A DNA stretch of 37,950 nucleotides from JAPSGM01 sp036556985 (lineage in GTDB: Bacteria; Chloroflexota; Limnocylindria; QHBO01). A program made the position numbers and the translations under genes. This document shows positions 7,860-16,500 of this stretch, one piece after another; position 1 is the first letter of the stretch; each line of letters opens with the position of its first letter. The notes beneath the pieces were generated by a model. That model did not search any database and had not been told where the DNA came from. It saw only the letters and a list, made by a program, of their open reading frames with translations. The stretch spans positions 1 to 37,950 of the forward strand of contig DATBIK010000051.1 of assembly GCA_036556985.1 (NCBI GenBank), read 5' to 3'.

Positions 7860-8750
7860 TCAGGCTCGTGGGTGCGCCCGGAGGTAGACCTCGCGCAGGC
7901 GCTCCCCGGTCAGGTGCGTGTAGAGCTGGGTGGTGCTGATGCTAGCATGGCCGAGCAGGGCCTGGACCACGCGCAGGTCGGCGCCTCCCTCGAGCAGATG
8001 GGTGGCGAAGCTGTGCCGGAAGGTGTGCGGCGTGACGTGCCCGACCACCCCGGCGACCTCCGTCCAGCGCCGCACGAGCCGCCACACCGCCTCCCGCGTG
8101 AGCCGATGCCCGCGCCGGCTCACGAAGCATGCCGGCGTCGGCTTCCCGGCCGTCCAGTCCGTGCGCGGTCCGCTGATGTACCGATGCAGCCGTTCGCGCG
8201 CCGGCTCGCCCATCGGCACCCGGCGCTCCTTGTTGCCCTTGCCGATGACCCGCACCTGAAGGTGCGGCAGGTCGACCCGGTCGAGGTCGAGACCGGTCAG
8301 CTCGCTGACCCGCAGCCCGCAGGCGTAGAGCAGCTCGAGGATGGCGCGGTCGCGGATGCCGGCCGGGTCGTCCTCCGGCGGCGCGTCGAGGATGCGCTCC
8401 ACCTCGTCGGGTTCGAGCACGTCGGGCAGGTAGCTCCCCGGACGCGGCGCGTCCACCAGGGCGGCGACGTCGCGCTGCGCCAGGCCCTCGCGCAGCGCGA
8501 AGCCGTAGAAGCTGCGGATGGCCGCCACCTTGCGCGCCTGGGTGGTGGCGCGACGGCCGGCGCGGCGCAGGGCGTTCACGAAGTCGCGTACCGGCTCCGG
8601 GTCGCTGCGCCAGCCGGGCCCCGCGGAGGCGGCGAACTGGGCGAGATCACGCCGGTAGGCGGCCACGGTCAACGGCGACAGCCCGCGCTCCACGCGCAGC
8701 TCGAGCAGGAAGGCGTCGATCGCCGACGCCAGGCCGGCGTCGGCGCTCAT
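7860..8750 (-). CDS. xerD: Tyrosine recombinase of the XerC/XerD family
   Basis: Resolves chromosome dimers at dif with its partner. The 296-residue protein has the SAM-like N-terminal domain (residues 1-90) and a complete catalytic set: Arg147 (ACGLRVSELTGL), Lys171 (GKGNKER), His242/Arg245 (HTFRHSFATHLL), His268 (LLGHASISTT) and nucleophile Tyr277 (QLYTHL). Start ATG 8750 overlaps the recN stop as ATGA; longer upstream frames would be inside recN. No integrase-type extra domains, attachment sites or mobile context are seen, and its place after recN fits a housekeeping Xer. XerC versus XerD cannot be decided without a tree; it could act alone, as XerA/XerH do. Confidence 0.93.
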   Translation of the reverse strand: MSADAGLASAIDAFLLELRVERGLSPLTVAAYRRDLAQFAASAGPGWRSDPEPVRDFVNALRRAGRRATTQARKVAAIRSFYGFALREGLAQRDVAALVDAPRPGSYLPDVLEPDEVERILDAPPEDDPAGIRDRAILELLYACGLRVSELTGLDLDRVDLPHLQVRVIGKGNKERRVPMGEPARERLHRYISGPRTDWTAGKPTPACFVSRRGHRLTREAVWRLVRRWTEVAGVVGHVTPHTFRHSFATHLLEGGADLRVVQALLGHASISTTQLYTHLTGERLREVYLRAHPRA

Positions 8751-10405
8751 CCGGCGGCGGCGCGAAGGAGCGCCTCCGCCGCGGCGTGCGCCTCGCTGCC
8801 GGCGCCCTCGCCGGCGAGCATGGCCGCCAGCTCGGTGGCACGCTCGGCGGCGTCGAGCTCGCGGGCCTCGGCCACGGTCCGGCCGCCCTCGACGCGCTTC
8901 CCGACGTGCACGTGACGGTCGGCGTACGCCGCCACCTGCGCCAGGTGGGTGACGCACAGCACCTGGTGGAACTCGGCGAGGCCGCGGAGACGCTCCCCGA
9001 GGGCGGTCGCCTGACGGCCGCCGATCCCCGCGTCCACCTCGTCGAAGACGAGCACCGGCGTCTCGTCGGCCGCCGCCAGCACGACCTTCAGCGCCAGCGA
9101 GAGACGGCTCGCCTCGCCACCGGACGCGATGCGGGCCAGCGGCCGACCGGGCTCGCCCGGGTTCGGCGCGAAGGTGAACGTCACCCGGTCGGCGCCGGAC
9201 GGCCCCATCTCCGCCGGCTCGAGCGACACCCCGAAGGCGTCGGCCGGCAGGCCCAGCGGTGGCAGCTCGCCGTTCACGAGCTCCGCGAGCCGGATCGCGG
9301 CAGCGGCGCGGGCGTCACGGAGGGCGGCGGCGGCCGCGTCGGTCGCCTTCCGCAGCCGGGCCTCGTCGGCGACGAGGCGCTCGCGCAGGCCGGCCTGGTC
9401 GTCGAGGCGTTCGAGCTCCTCGGCCGCGCGGGCGCCGAAGGCGTTCACCTCGTCGAGCGTGGCGCCGTACTTCCGCTTCAGGTCGTAGATGAGGGCAAGC
9501 CGCTCCTCGGCGGCGGCACGGGTCTGCGGGTCGAGCTCGACCCGCTCCGCGGCGTCGGAAACGTCCCGGGCCAGCTCGGCCGCATCCGCCTCCAGGCCCG
9601 TGGCTCGTTCCTCGAGCGCGGCGAAGCGCTCGTCGTGGGCGGCGGCCTGCCTCAGCGCCGCGCGGGCGATCCGCAGCGCGTCCAGGCCCGCCGCCTCGTC
9701 ACGGAGCGCGCCGAGCGCGGTGGCGGCCGCCCCGGCGATTGCCTCGGCGTGTGACGCCGCGCGCAGCTGGGCCTCGAGCTCCCCGTCCTCGCCCGCGCGC
9801 AGCGCCGCCGCGCCGATTTCGTCGGCCTGGTGGCGAAGCAGCTCCGCGCGTCGCGCCAGCTCGTGCTCGTCGGTGAGGAGCTCCGCTGACTGCGCCACGA
9901 CGGCGCGCCACACCCGATGGGCAGAGGCCACCGCATCGCGCAGCGGCCACAGATCGCCGAAGCGGTCGAGCAGCTCGAGCTGCCGATCGGCGGCGAGCAG
10001 GCGCTGCTGCTCGTGCTGGCCGTGGATCTCGGCCAGGCGCTCCCCGAGCGCCGCGAGGCTGCCGACCGTCACGCTGCGGTCGTTCAGCCGCGCCACGGAG
10101 CGGCCGTCGGCGGACACCTCGCGCCGCACGATCGCGGATCCCTCGCCGGCGGCCAGCACGTCGGCCAGGGGGTCGTCATCGGCCGGGAACACGTCGTCGA
10201 AGATGGCCTCGACCCGGGCGGCATCGGTCCCGGACCGGACGAGGTCCGCCGTCGCGCGCGCGCCGAGCGCGAGCGCAAGCGCGTCCACGATGAGTGACTT
10301 CCCCGCCCCGGTCTCGCCGGTGAGGACGGTGAAGCCGCGCGAGAGCGGCAGCCGCACGCGCTCGAGAACGGCGAGGTTCTCGACGGTGAGCTCGACGAGC
10401 GACAT
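8747..10405 (-). CDS. recN: DNA repair ATPase RecN
   Basis: SMC-like ATPase acting in double-strand break repair and sister cohesion. The 552-residue product has Walker A GETGAGKS at 30-37, the family-typical IHGQHEQQRLL, a long Ala/Glu/Arg-rich coiled coil in the middle third, the ABC signature LARIASGGEASRLSLALK, and Walker B VLVFDEVDAGIGG. Length is normal. The start ATG at 10405 is the ATG of a GACCGATG motif and lies 16 bp after the nadK stop; the nearest purine-rich site (CTGAGGCG) is rather far from it. The tlyA-nadK-recN order is a known cluster. Confidence 0.97.
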   Translation of the reverse strand: MSLVELTVENLAVLERVRLPLSRGFTVLTGETGAGKSLIVDALALALGARATADLVRSGTDAARVEAIFDDVFPADDDPLADVLAAGEGSAIVRREVSADGRSVARLNDRSVTVGSLAALGERLAEIHGQHEQQRLLAADRQLELLDRFGDLWPLRDAVASAHRVWRAVVAQSAELLTDEHELARRAELLRHQADEIGAAALRAGEDGELEAQLRAASHAEAIAGAAATALGALRDEAAGLDALRIARAALRQAAAHDERFAALEERATGLEADAAELARDVSDAAERVELDPQTRAAAEERLALIYDLKRKYGATLDEVNAFGARAAEELERLDDQAGLRERLVADEARLRKATDAAAAALRDARAAAAIRLAELVNGELPPLGLPADAFGVSLEPAEMGPSGADRVTFTFAPNPGEPGRPLARIASGGEASRLSLALKVVLAAADETPVLVFDEVDAGIGGRQATALGERLRGLAEFHQVLCVTHLAQVAAYADRHVHVGKRVEGGRTVAEARELDAAERATELAAMLAGEGAGSEAHAAAEALLRAAAG

Positions 10406-10421
10406 CGGTCCGGTCCGCGCC

Positions 10422-11255
10422 TCAGTACGGCAGCCGGGACGCCTTCGTCCGCAGCAGGTCGTAGAACGGGGTCGACCCGGTCGGCTCCAGCAGCCGCAGC
10501 GGCTCGGGCAGCGCCCGCACCTCGACCCGGTCACCGGGCGCCAGCGGCAGGTCCCATTGCCCGTCGACCGAGACGACCGCACCGCCCCCGGCGTGTCGCA
10601 GCGAGAGGGTCACGACGTGCTCCTCGCCGGCCACCACCGAGTGCAGCGAGGTGAGGTAGGCGGCCACGGGGGTGATGATCATGTTCCGCAGCCGCGGGTC
10701 GAGGATCGCGCCGCCGGCCGAGAAGGAGTAGGCCGTCGATCCCGTGGGCGTGGCCACCACCACGCCATCGGCGACGTACGTCGCCAGGTGGCTGCCCGAC
10801 ACGTCGACCTCGACCTGGATCATGCGGACGTGCTTGCCGCGTGCCACGACGACCTCGTTCAGGCAGGCGTGCGTCTCGCCTGAGCCGTCGCCGCGCACGA
10901 TCGTGGCCGCGATCCGCAGCCGCTCCTCGACCGCGTAGTCGCCGGCCAGCACCTGGTCGAGCGCGCGCTCCAGCCCATCGGTCTCGACCTTGGCCAGGAA
11001 TCCCACCCGCCCGAGGTTCACGCCCAGCGCCGGCACCCCGCTGTCGCCGATCGCCCCGGCCGTGCGCAGGAACGTCCCGTCGCCGCCGAGGATGCAGACC
11101 AGGTCGCTCCCCGGGCAGGCCGCCGCCACCGCCTCGCGGTCCTCTGCCGCGGATGCCCAGGCCTCTATCCCGTTTGCCTCGGTCCAGGCCCGCGCGCGGG
11201 CGAGGGCCGCCACTGCATCGGGGTTGGTGGGGTTGTGGACGAACCCGAAGCGCAT
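10422..11255 (-). CDS. nadK: NAD kinase
   Basis: ATP- or polyphosphate-dependent phosphorylation of NAD to NADP. The 277-residue protein carries the GGDGT motif (57-61, ILGGDGTFLRTA), VNLGRVGFLA, LNEVVVARG with the conserved NE, and the nucleotide-binding segment ADGVVVATPTGSTAYSFSAG. Length and motifs are complete. The ATG start follows the TAG of the ribbon-helix-helix gene with no gap. Cotranscription with tlyA and recN is usual for this gene in many Gram-positive-type genomes. Confidence 0.97.
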   Translation of the reverse strand: MRFGFVHNPTNPDAVAALARARAWTEANGIEAWASAAEDREAVAAACPGSDLVCILGGDGTFLRTAGAIGDSGVPALGVNLGRVGFLAKVETDGLERALDQVLAGDYAVEERLRIAATIVRGDGSGETHACLNEVVVARGKHVRMIQVEVDVSGSHLATYVADGVVVATPTGSTAYSFSAGGAILDPRLRNMIITPVAAYLTSLHSVVAGEEHVVTLSLRHAGGGAVVSVDGQWDLPLAPGDRVEVRALPEPLRLLEPTGSTPFYDLLRTKASRLPY

Positions 11256-11636
11256 CTAGGCGTCGCTCGCCGCGTCGCCGTTCGCGGAATCGGTGTGGGC
11301 CGCCTCATCGGCCATCCCCAGCCGTGCCGCGATCTCGGCAACCTGGCGCCGGAGGGCGGTGATCTGGCTCCCCACGTCCTCCTGCACCGCGGCGTACGAG
11401 CGGTCGAGCCCGGCCGCGATGAGGGCCCGCATCAGGCTGGAGGGCGAGACGCCGCGCGCCCGGGCGGCAGTCTCCACCCGCTCGAGGAGCGCGTCGGGCA
11501 TGCGCAGCGAGACGATCTGGCGCATCGTGTCGACGCCGTGCTCGGGCGCCGGCTCGACGACCTCCAGCCCCTCGAAGCCGATGTCGAGCTGCTCCACGTT
11601 CTGGCGCGCCGCACGCTTCCTCATGGCGTAGCGCAT
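11256..11636 (-). CDS. Ribbon-helix-helix (CopG/Arc-like) DNA-binding protein
   Basis: A 126-residue protein with a canonical RHH core at about residues 38-78: a beta strand RQIVSLRMPDALLER, helix A VETAARARGVSPSSL, helix B MRALIAAGLDRS. This is followed by a helical stretch that may form a coiled coil (ITALRRQVAEIAARLG) and an acidic tail. The N-terminus is basic (MRYAMRKRAARQ); ATG 11624 is an alternative start. RHH proteins bind DNA as dimers of dimers. No toxin partner is adjacent, so an antitoxin role is not supported. It sits between tlyA and nadK, touching both (15 bp and 0 bp gaps). Confidence 0.8.
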   Translation of the reverse strand: MRYAMRKRAARQNVEQLDIGFEGLEVVEPAPEHGVDTMRQIVSLRMPDALLERVETAARARGVSPSSLMRALIAAGLDRSYAAVQEDVGSQITALRRQVAEIAARLGMADEAAHTDSANGDAASDA

Positions 11637-11651
11637 CGTAGTACGCCCGGG

Positions 11652-12443
11652 CTAGGCCGATGCCTCGAGCAGCGCATCGGTCCGCGCTTCCCAGTCCCCT
11701 TCGTCGACGCCGGGCGGGTCGCCGAGGAAGGCGAGGAACTCGACGTTGCCATCGGTCCCGACCAGGGGCGAGCGGATGAGGTCGGCCGGCCCGAAGCCGG
11801 CCGACCGCGCGGAGACGCCGAAGGCCAGCAGCACCTCGCGGTGCACCGCGGGGTCGCGGACCACCCCGCCGCGTGGCACGGCATCGCGTCCGGCCTCGAA
11901 CTGCGGCTTCACGAGCGCGACCACTCGCCCACCCGCGCGGACGAGGCGCCGGACCGCGGGCAGCACCAGGCCCAGGGAGATGAACGACAGGTCGAGCGTG
12001 GCCAGGTCGATCGGCTCCGGCAGCGAGGCAAGCTCGCGCAGGTTCGTGCGCTCCATGCTCACCACGCGCGGGTCGCGCCGCAGGCGGTCGACGAGCTGGC
12101 CGCGTCCCACGTCCACGGCGTAGACGACCCGCGCACCGCGGGCCACCAGCACGTCGGTGAAGCCGCCGGTCGAGGCGCCGCTGTCCAGGCATGCCGCGCC
12201 GGCGGGGTCCACGCCGAATGCGTCGAGCGCGGGGACCAGCTTCTCCCCCGCCCGCGAGGCCCAGCGCGGCCGCTCGACGACGCTCACCGCCGCGTCCGAG
12301 GCCACCAGCTGGCCGGGCTTCAGGTTGCGCGACCCCGCTCCGGCGAGCTCCACCTCGCCGGCCAGCAGCAGCGCCTGCGCGGCCGCGCGTGACGGCGCCA
12401 GGCCACGATCGACAAGGAGCTGGTCGAGGCGCTGCCGGGCCAT
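11652..12443 (-). CDS. tlyA: TlyA-family rRNA 2'-O-methyltransferase
   Basis: Homologue of hemolysin A/TlyA, which methylates ribose in rRNA (16S C1409 and 23S C1920 in mycobacteria) and sets capreomycin sensitivity. The 263-residue protein has an N-terminal S4 domain (ARQRLDQLLVDRGLAPSR), then an FtsJ-like Rossmann fold: SAM motif CLDSGASTGGFTDVL (about 85-99), VDVGRGQL, LDLSFISLG and LVKPQFEAG holding the catalytic Asp and Lys. Start ATG 12443, 13 bp after the dxs stop, gives the S4 domain its normal N-terminus; the longer frame upstream is inside dxs. Confidence 0.93.
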   Translation of the reverse strand: MARQRLDQLLVDRGLAPSRAAAQALLLAGEVELAGAGSRNLKPGQLVASDAAVSVVERPRWASRAGEKLVPALDAFGVDPAGAACLDSGASTGGFTDVLVARGARVVYAVDVGRGQLVDRLRRDPRVVSMERTNLRELASLPEPIDLATLDLSFISLGLVLPAVRRLVRAGGRVVALVKPQFEAGRDAVPRGGVVRDPAVHREVLLAFGVSARSAGFGPADLIRSPLVGTDGNVEFLAFLGDPPGVDEGDWEARTDALLEASA

Positions 12444-12456
12444 GCCGCCGGGCGGC

Positions 12457-14418
12457 TCAGGCCCCGATGCGGTGGATCTCGCGCGACGCGGCGTCGGCCG
12501 GGATCGCGTCGAGGGCCTCGGAGACCTGGCCGAGGATCCCGGCCACGTCGATGCGCTGGTCACGACGCAGGTCGTCGACCGCGCCGTGGTCCACGAAACC
12601 CTCGCGCAGCGCGACCTTGTGGAGCGGGGGGCGCACGCCGGCGCGGTTGAGCGCGTCGAGGACGCCGTCGCCGAAGCCGCCCATCGGCGCCGACTCCTCG
12701 GCGGTCACGACGAGCCGCTTCCCGGCGGCATGCTCCGCAAGGCACGCCTCGTCCAGCGGCTTCGCCCAGCGGGCGTTGATGACGGTCGCCGTCAGCCCGC
12801 GCGCCACCTGGAGCTCGTCGGCCACCGCGAGGAGGCGCTGCACGATCGGCCCGAATCCCACGAACAGCAGGTCCGAACCGGTGCGCAGGACCTCGGCGCG
12901 GCCGATCTCCAGCTGCTCGCCGGTCCGGTCCGGCAGGTCCTCGCCCGCGTCGCGCGGGTAGTGCAGCGAGATCGGACCGTCGTGGGCCAGGGCGGTGACG
13001 ACCATGTCGCGCAGCTCCTGCTCGTCCTTCGGCGAGCCGATGACGAGGTTCGGCAGCGACCGTTGCGCGGCGAGCGTGAACATGCCCTGGTGGCTCGTCC
13101 CGTCCTCGCCGACCAGTCCGGCGCGGTCGATGGCGAGCAGCACCGGGGCGTGGTTCTGGCAGACGTCATGGACGAGCTGGTCGTAGGCCCGCTGGCTGAA
13201 GGTCGAGTACAGGGAGACGACCGGGCGTAGCCCGGCGAGGGCCAGGCCGGTGGCCATCGTCACCGAGTGCTGCTCGGCGATCCCGACGTCGAAGAATCGG
13301 TCCGGGAAGTGGTCGCAGAAGCGGGACAGCCCGGTGCCGGTGGGCATGCCGGCGGTGATGGCGCAGATGCGCGCATCGGCCTCCGCCAGGCGGACGAGCT
13401 CCTCGACGAACGTCTGGGTGTAGGTCTTCGGCTTGCGCTGGGGCGCCGACTCGGGCGGCAGTGGCTCCTCGGTGGGGTCGATGAGGGTCAGGTCGACCGG
13501 CGGCAGGCTCGCCCCGTGGAAGGAGACGCTGTCCTCCTCGGCCGGCGCGTAGCCGCGGCCCTTCACGGTCTTCACGTGCACGAGGACCGGCCCGTCCAGG
13601 GCGAAGGCGCGCTCGAACGTTTCCTCCAGCTCGGCGAGGTCATGGCCGTCGAGGAGGCCGATGTAGGTCACCCCCATGTCCTCGAAGAAGCCGACCGACG
13701 CCCACGTCCGCTTGAAGCCCTCCTTCGCCCAGCCCAGCACCTCGAACGCCGGGCGGCCGAGGAGCGGGATCCGCGGCAGGACGCGCTGGGTGATCGACTT
13801 CGTGCCCTGGTAGGCGCGCGTCAGGCGCAGCTTGTTCAGCCGCGTCGACAGGCCGCCCACCGATGGGCTGATGCTCATCTCGTTGTCGTTGAGCACGATG
13901 AGCAGCCGATGCCGGGCATGGCCGATGTAGTTCAGCGCCTCCAGCGTCAGGCCGCTCTGGAGCGCCGCGTCGCCCACGACCACGGCGATGCGCTGGTTGC
14001 GGGCCGGGTCGCCGTGCGGGCGCAGGTCCCGCGCCGCCGCCAGCCCCACGCCGATGCTCACGCCGGTCCCGGCGTGGCCACCGTCGAAGACGTCGTGCTC
14101 GCTCTCCGTCCGGCGCGGAAAGCCGCCCACCCCACCGACCTGGCGCAGCGTCCCGAACCGCGCGCTCCGACCGGTCAGCAGCTTGTGGGCGTAGGCCTGG
14201 TGCCCGGTGTCCCACACCAGGCGGTCGCGCGGCGAGTCGAGGACGCGGTGCAGGGCCAGGGTGAGCTCCACGGTGCCCAGCGAGCTGGCCAGGTGCCCAC
14301 CGGTGGCGTGCACCGTGCGGATCATCTTCTCGCGCAGCTCCCGGGCGAGCGTATCGAGCTCGCCGGGGGCCAGGCCACGCAGCTGCGCGGGGTCGTGGAG
14401 GGTATCGAGGAAGGTCAC
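12457..14418 (-). CDS. dxs: 1-deoxy-D-xylulose-5-phosphate synthase
   Basis: Thiamin-diphosphate enzyme condensing pyruvate and glyceraldehyde-3-phosphate, the entry step of the MEP pathway. The 653-residue length is normal, and the order matches: GHLASSLGTVELT, WDTGHQAYAHKLLTGR, GDAALQSGL with LNDNEMSISPSVGG (ThDP/Mg region), VGIAEQHSVTMA with the catalytic Glu, and a transketolase C domain ending RWAKPLDEACL. Some usually invariant stretches are altered: GHAGTGVS where GHSSTSIS is common, GDAALQSG for GDGALTGG, DGTSHQG for DGPTHQG. Start is GTG 14418 with CGGAG about 9 bases upstream. A TATACT box (14450-14445, read on the minus strand) sits about 27 bp before it and suggests a local promoter. 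Confidence 0.96.
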   Translation of the reverse strand: MTFLDTLHDPAQLRGLAPGELDTLARELREKMIRTVHATGGHLASSLGTVELTLALHRVLDSPRDRLVWDTGHQAYAHKLLTGRSARFGTLRQVGGVGGFPRRTESEHDVFDGGHAGTGVSIGVGLAAARDLRPHGDPARNQRIAVVVGDAALQSGLTLEALNYIGHARHRLLIVLNDNEMSISPSVGGLSTRLNKLRLTRAYQGTKSITQRVLPRIPLLGRPAFEVLGWAKEGFKRTWASVGFFEDMGVTYIGLLDGHDLAELEETFERAFALDGPVLVHVKTVKGRGYAPAEEDSVSFHGASLPPVDLTLIDPTEEPLPPESAPQRKPKTYTQTFVEELVRLAEADARICAITAGMPTGTGLSRFCDHFPDRFFDVGIAEQHSVTMATGLALAGLRPVVSLYSTFSQRAYDQLVHDVCQNHAPVLLAIDRAGLVGEDGTSHQGMFTLAAQRSLPNLVIGSPKDEQELRDMVVTALAHDGPISLHYPRDAGEDLPDRTGEQLEIGRAEVLRTGSDLLFVGFGPIVQRLLAVADELQVARGLTATVINARWAKPLDEACLAEHAAGKRLVVTAEESAPMGGFGDGVLDALNRAGVRPPLHKVALREGFVDHGAVDDLRRDQRIDVAGILGQVSEALDAIPADAASREIHRIGA

Positions 14419-14444
14419 AGGCGGGTCTCCGGAAATCGCGCGAA

Positions 14445-14458
14445 AGTATAGACCGATG
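14445..14458 (-). promoter_or_regulatory. Possible dxs promoter -10 box beside a GACCGATG copy
   Basis: In the 55-bp gap between the GNAT gene and dxs, the minus strand reads CATCGGTCTATACT, that is, one copy of the dispersed octamer directly followed by TATACT, a five-of-six match to a sigma-70 -10 box. It lies about 27 bases before the GTG start of dxs. I see no good -35 element at 16-18 bp spacing, so the call is weak. Confidence 0.35.
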
Positions 14459-14473
14459 CCTCGGCCGGCTCTG

Positions 14474-14899
14474 TTACAGCCCCTTCTCGAAGAAGTGCGA
14501 CGTCTTCAGCAGGTCGTAGCCCGCGCGGCGGTAGAACCGGTGCGCCCGCTCGCGGGTGACGCGCGTGCCCACCAGCATGCTCCGGCAGCCCCGCTCGCGC
14601 GCCCACGCCTCCCCCGCCGCGAGGAGCGCGGCACCGATGCCCTCGCTCCGCCGCCGCTCGTCGACGACGAGGCCCATCACCTGGGCGGCGAGCGGCGCGA
14701 GCAGGCTCCGCTTCAGCTCGACGTGGATCCACCCTTGCACGTCGTCGCGTTCCCCGGCCACCAGGATCACCGCATCCGGGTTGGCGGCCACCTCCGGCAG
14801 GCGCGCGGACAGCTCCTCGCTGCTCGTCGGGTAGCCGAGCTGGCCGGCCAGGACGGCGAGCGCAGGCGTGTCCTCGGTCCGTGCCGGGCGGACGGCCAT
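14474..14899 (-). CDS. GNAT-family N-acetyltransferase
   Basis: A 141-residue single-domain acetyltransferase. The start MAVRPARTEDTPALAVLAGQL, the central strand MGLVVDERRRSEGIGAALL with the R-x-x-G-x-G/A acetyl-CoA pyrophosphate loop, and the end RERAHRFYRRAGYDLL are classical GNAT motifs. The acceptor is unknown; small-molecule or protein N-termini are both possible. ATG 14899 lies 4 bp after the xseB stop and gives normal length; a longer frame would overlap xseB. TAA stop. Confidence 0.88.
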   Translation of the reverse strand: MAVRPARTEDTPALAVLAGQLGYPTSSEELSARLPEVAANPDAVILVAGERDDVQGWIHVELKRSLLAPLAAQVMGLVVDERRRSEGIGAALLAAGEAWARERGCRSMLVGTRVTRERAHRFYRRAGYDLLKTSHFFEKGL

Positions 14900-14903
14900 C
14901 GGG

Positions 14904-15164
14904 CTAGGCGTCGGCCTCTTCGGCGGCGGTGGCCTCGACGCCCCGCCCAAGCTCGGTGATCTTCAGCTCCGCTGCCTTCAGGCGCGCCTCGCAGGCGGCG
15001 TGCAGCTCAAGGCCGCGGCGGTAGAGGGCGATCCCCTCCTCCAGCGGCAGGCTCCCCGCCTCGAGGGACTGGACGATGCGCTGCAGCTCGGCCACGAGGT
15101 CGTCGAACGGGCGCGCGGCCAGGTCGTCGGCCGGCGCGGCGGTGGCCCGGGTGGCATCGGTCAT
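14904..15164 (-). CDS. xseB: Exodeoxyribonuclease VII small subunit
   Basis: The 86-residue protein has the all-helical XseB core FDDLVAELQRIVQSLEAGSL, then PLEEGIALYRRGLELHAACE. It assembles several copies per XseA to degrade single-stranded DNA. It starts at ATG 15164 in an ATGA overlap with xseA; its second to fourth codons (ATGACCGATGCC) contain a GACCGATG copy. Confidence 0.95.
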   Translation of the reverse strand: MTDATRATAAPADDLAARPFDDLVAELQRIVQSLEAGSLPLEEGIALYRRGLELHAACEARLKAAELKITELGRGVEATAAEEADA

Positions 15165-16477
15165 TGGTCGAGCTCCTTCAGCGGCGCGCCCTCACGCGAG
15201 GCCTCGACGCGCGTATCCAGCGTACCGCGTGCCACGCCCACCGTGACGGAGGTGCCCGCCGGCGCCTGCGCCGGGTCGCGGATGACGCTCCCGTCCGCGA
15301 GCCGGGCGATCGCGTAGCCGCGCTCCAGTGTCGCCGCCGGCGAGAGCGTGCGCAGCGCGTCCGCAAGCCCGCCGAGGAGGGCCCGCTCGCGGTCGACCCG
15401 ACCGCGCAGCGCGCGGTGGCCGCGGTCGAGGAGGTCGCCGGCCCGCTGGCGGGCGGCGGCCACGTCCGGCGCGAGGCGGGCGAGCGCGCGTCCCTCCGCG
15501 GCCACCCGCTGCTGGCGCGCGGCCAGGCCACTGCTGAGCGCAGTACCGGCGCGCTCGCGCAGGCGGGCCAGGATGGCGGGCAACTGGGTCGTGTCGGGCA
15601 CCGCCTGCTCGGCCGCGGCGCTCGGCGTGGGCGCGCGGACGTCGGCCGCGAAGTCGGCGAGCGTCACGTCGCTCTCGTGCCCGACGCCCACGATGATCGG
15701 CACCGGCGATGCCGCCACCGCCCGCACCACGCGCTCCTCGTTGAAGGACCACAGGTCCTCGAGCGAGCCGCCGCCGCGGGCCAGGATGACGAGGTCGAGC
15801 TCCGGCTGCGCGTAGGCCCGGTGCAGCGCCCGGACGATGGCGCCGGAGGCGGTGACGCCCTGCACGATCGTGGGCGACAGGATGAGCTCGGCGAACGGGT
15901 AGCGCCGCCGGACGACGTTGCCGATGTCCCGCCACACCGCGCCGACCGGCGAGGTCACCACCCCGATCCGCCGCGGCCAGCGCGGCAGCGGGCGCTTGCG
16001 GCGCTCGTCGAAGAGGCCCTCCGCCGCGAGCCGGGCGCGAAGCTGCTCGTAGCGCTGGTGCAGGTCGCCCGCCCCCGCCGGCGTGAGCGTGGCGACGTAC
16101 AGCTGGTAGACGCCCTGCGGCTCGTAGGCGCGCAGCCGCCCGTGGCAGACGACCTGCATGCCGTGCTCCGGCTTCACGTTCGCGGCCGCGAGCTCCTCCC
16201 GGAACAGCACTGCGCGCACCTGGCTGGCGGCGTCCTTCAGGGTGAAGAAGCAGTGCCCGCTCGGCGGGAAGGACGGCTGGCTGACCTCGCCCTCGACCCA
16301 CACGTCGGCGAGGAGTGGGTCGCTGTCGAGCAGCGTGCGGACGCGCCGGTTCAGGTCGGAGACACGCCACACCCGCGGCGCCGGCCCGGCCGGTGCCGCG
16401 GCATCGGTCCGGTCCGGATCAGGGTCCGGCTCGCGAATGCGCCCGACGTCCCACAGGGTCGGCTGCTCGTCGCTCAC
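15161..16477 (-). CDS. xseA: Exodeoxyribonuclease VII large subunit
   Basis: Catalytic subunit of exonuclease VII. It has an N-terminal OB-fold (VSDLNRRVRTLL then VWVEGEVSQPSFPPSGHCFF), the catalytic core (GVVTSPVGAVWRDI, ILARGGGSLEDLWSFNEE, GVGHESDVTLADFAADVRAP) and a C-terminal coiled-coil and barrel ending LERGYAIARLADGSVI. I prefer GTG 16477 (438 residues), which has GAGGGG 4 bases upstream; GTG 16498 is the longest possible start (445 residues) but has no ribosome binding site. The gap upstream of it holds the 51-bp-spaced dyads. Confidence 0.95.
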   Translation of the reverse strand: MSDEQPTLWDVGRIREPDPDPDRTDAAAPAGPAPRVWRVSDLNRRVRTLLDSDPLLADVWVEGEVSQPSFPPSGHCFFTLKDAASQVRAVLFREELAAANVKPEHGMQVVCHGRLRAYEPQGVYQLYVATLTPAGAGDLHQRYEQLRARLAAEGLFDERRKRPLPRWPRRIGVVTSPVGAVWRDIGNVVRRRYPFAELILSPTIVQGVTASGAIVRALHRAYAQPELDLVILARGGGSLEDLWSFNEERVVRAVAASPVPIIVGVGHESDVTLADFAADVRAPTPSAAAEQAVPDTTQLPAILARLRERAGTALSSGLAARQQRVAAEGRALARLAPDVAAARQRAGDLLDRGHRALRGRVDRERALLGGLADALRTLSPAATLERGYAIARLADGSVIRDPAQAPAGTSVTVGVARGTLDTRVEASREGAPLKELDQ

Positions 16478-16500
16478 GACGCCCCTCGGGCCTGCCACCT

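Noticed and set aside
5945..7939. Open frame of 664 codons on the plus strand
   Set aside because: Antisense to the M50, PNP, PH-SHOCT and xerD genes, which have clear motifs; the translation has no domain.
7860..8750. Integrase of a mobile element
   Set aside because: It is coupled to recN within a housekeeping operon, with no attachment repeats or cargo.
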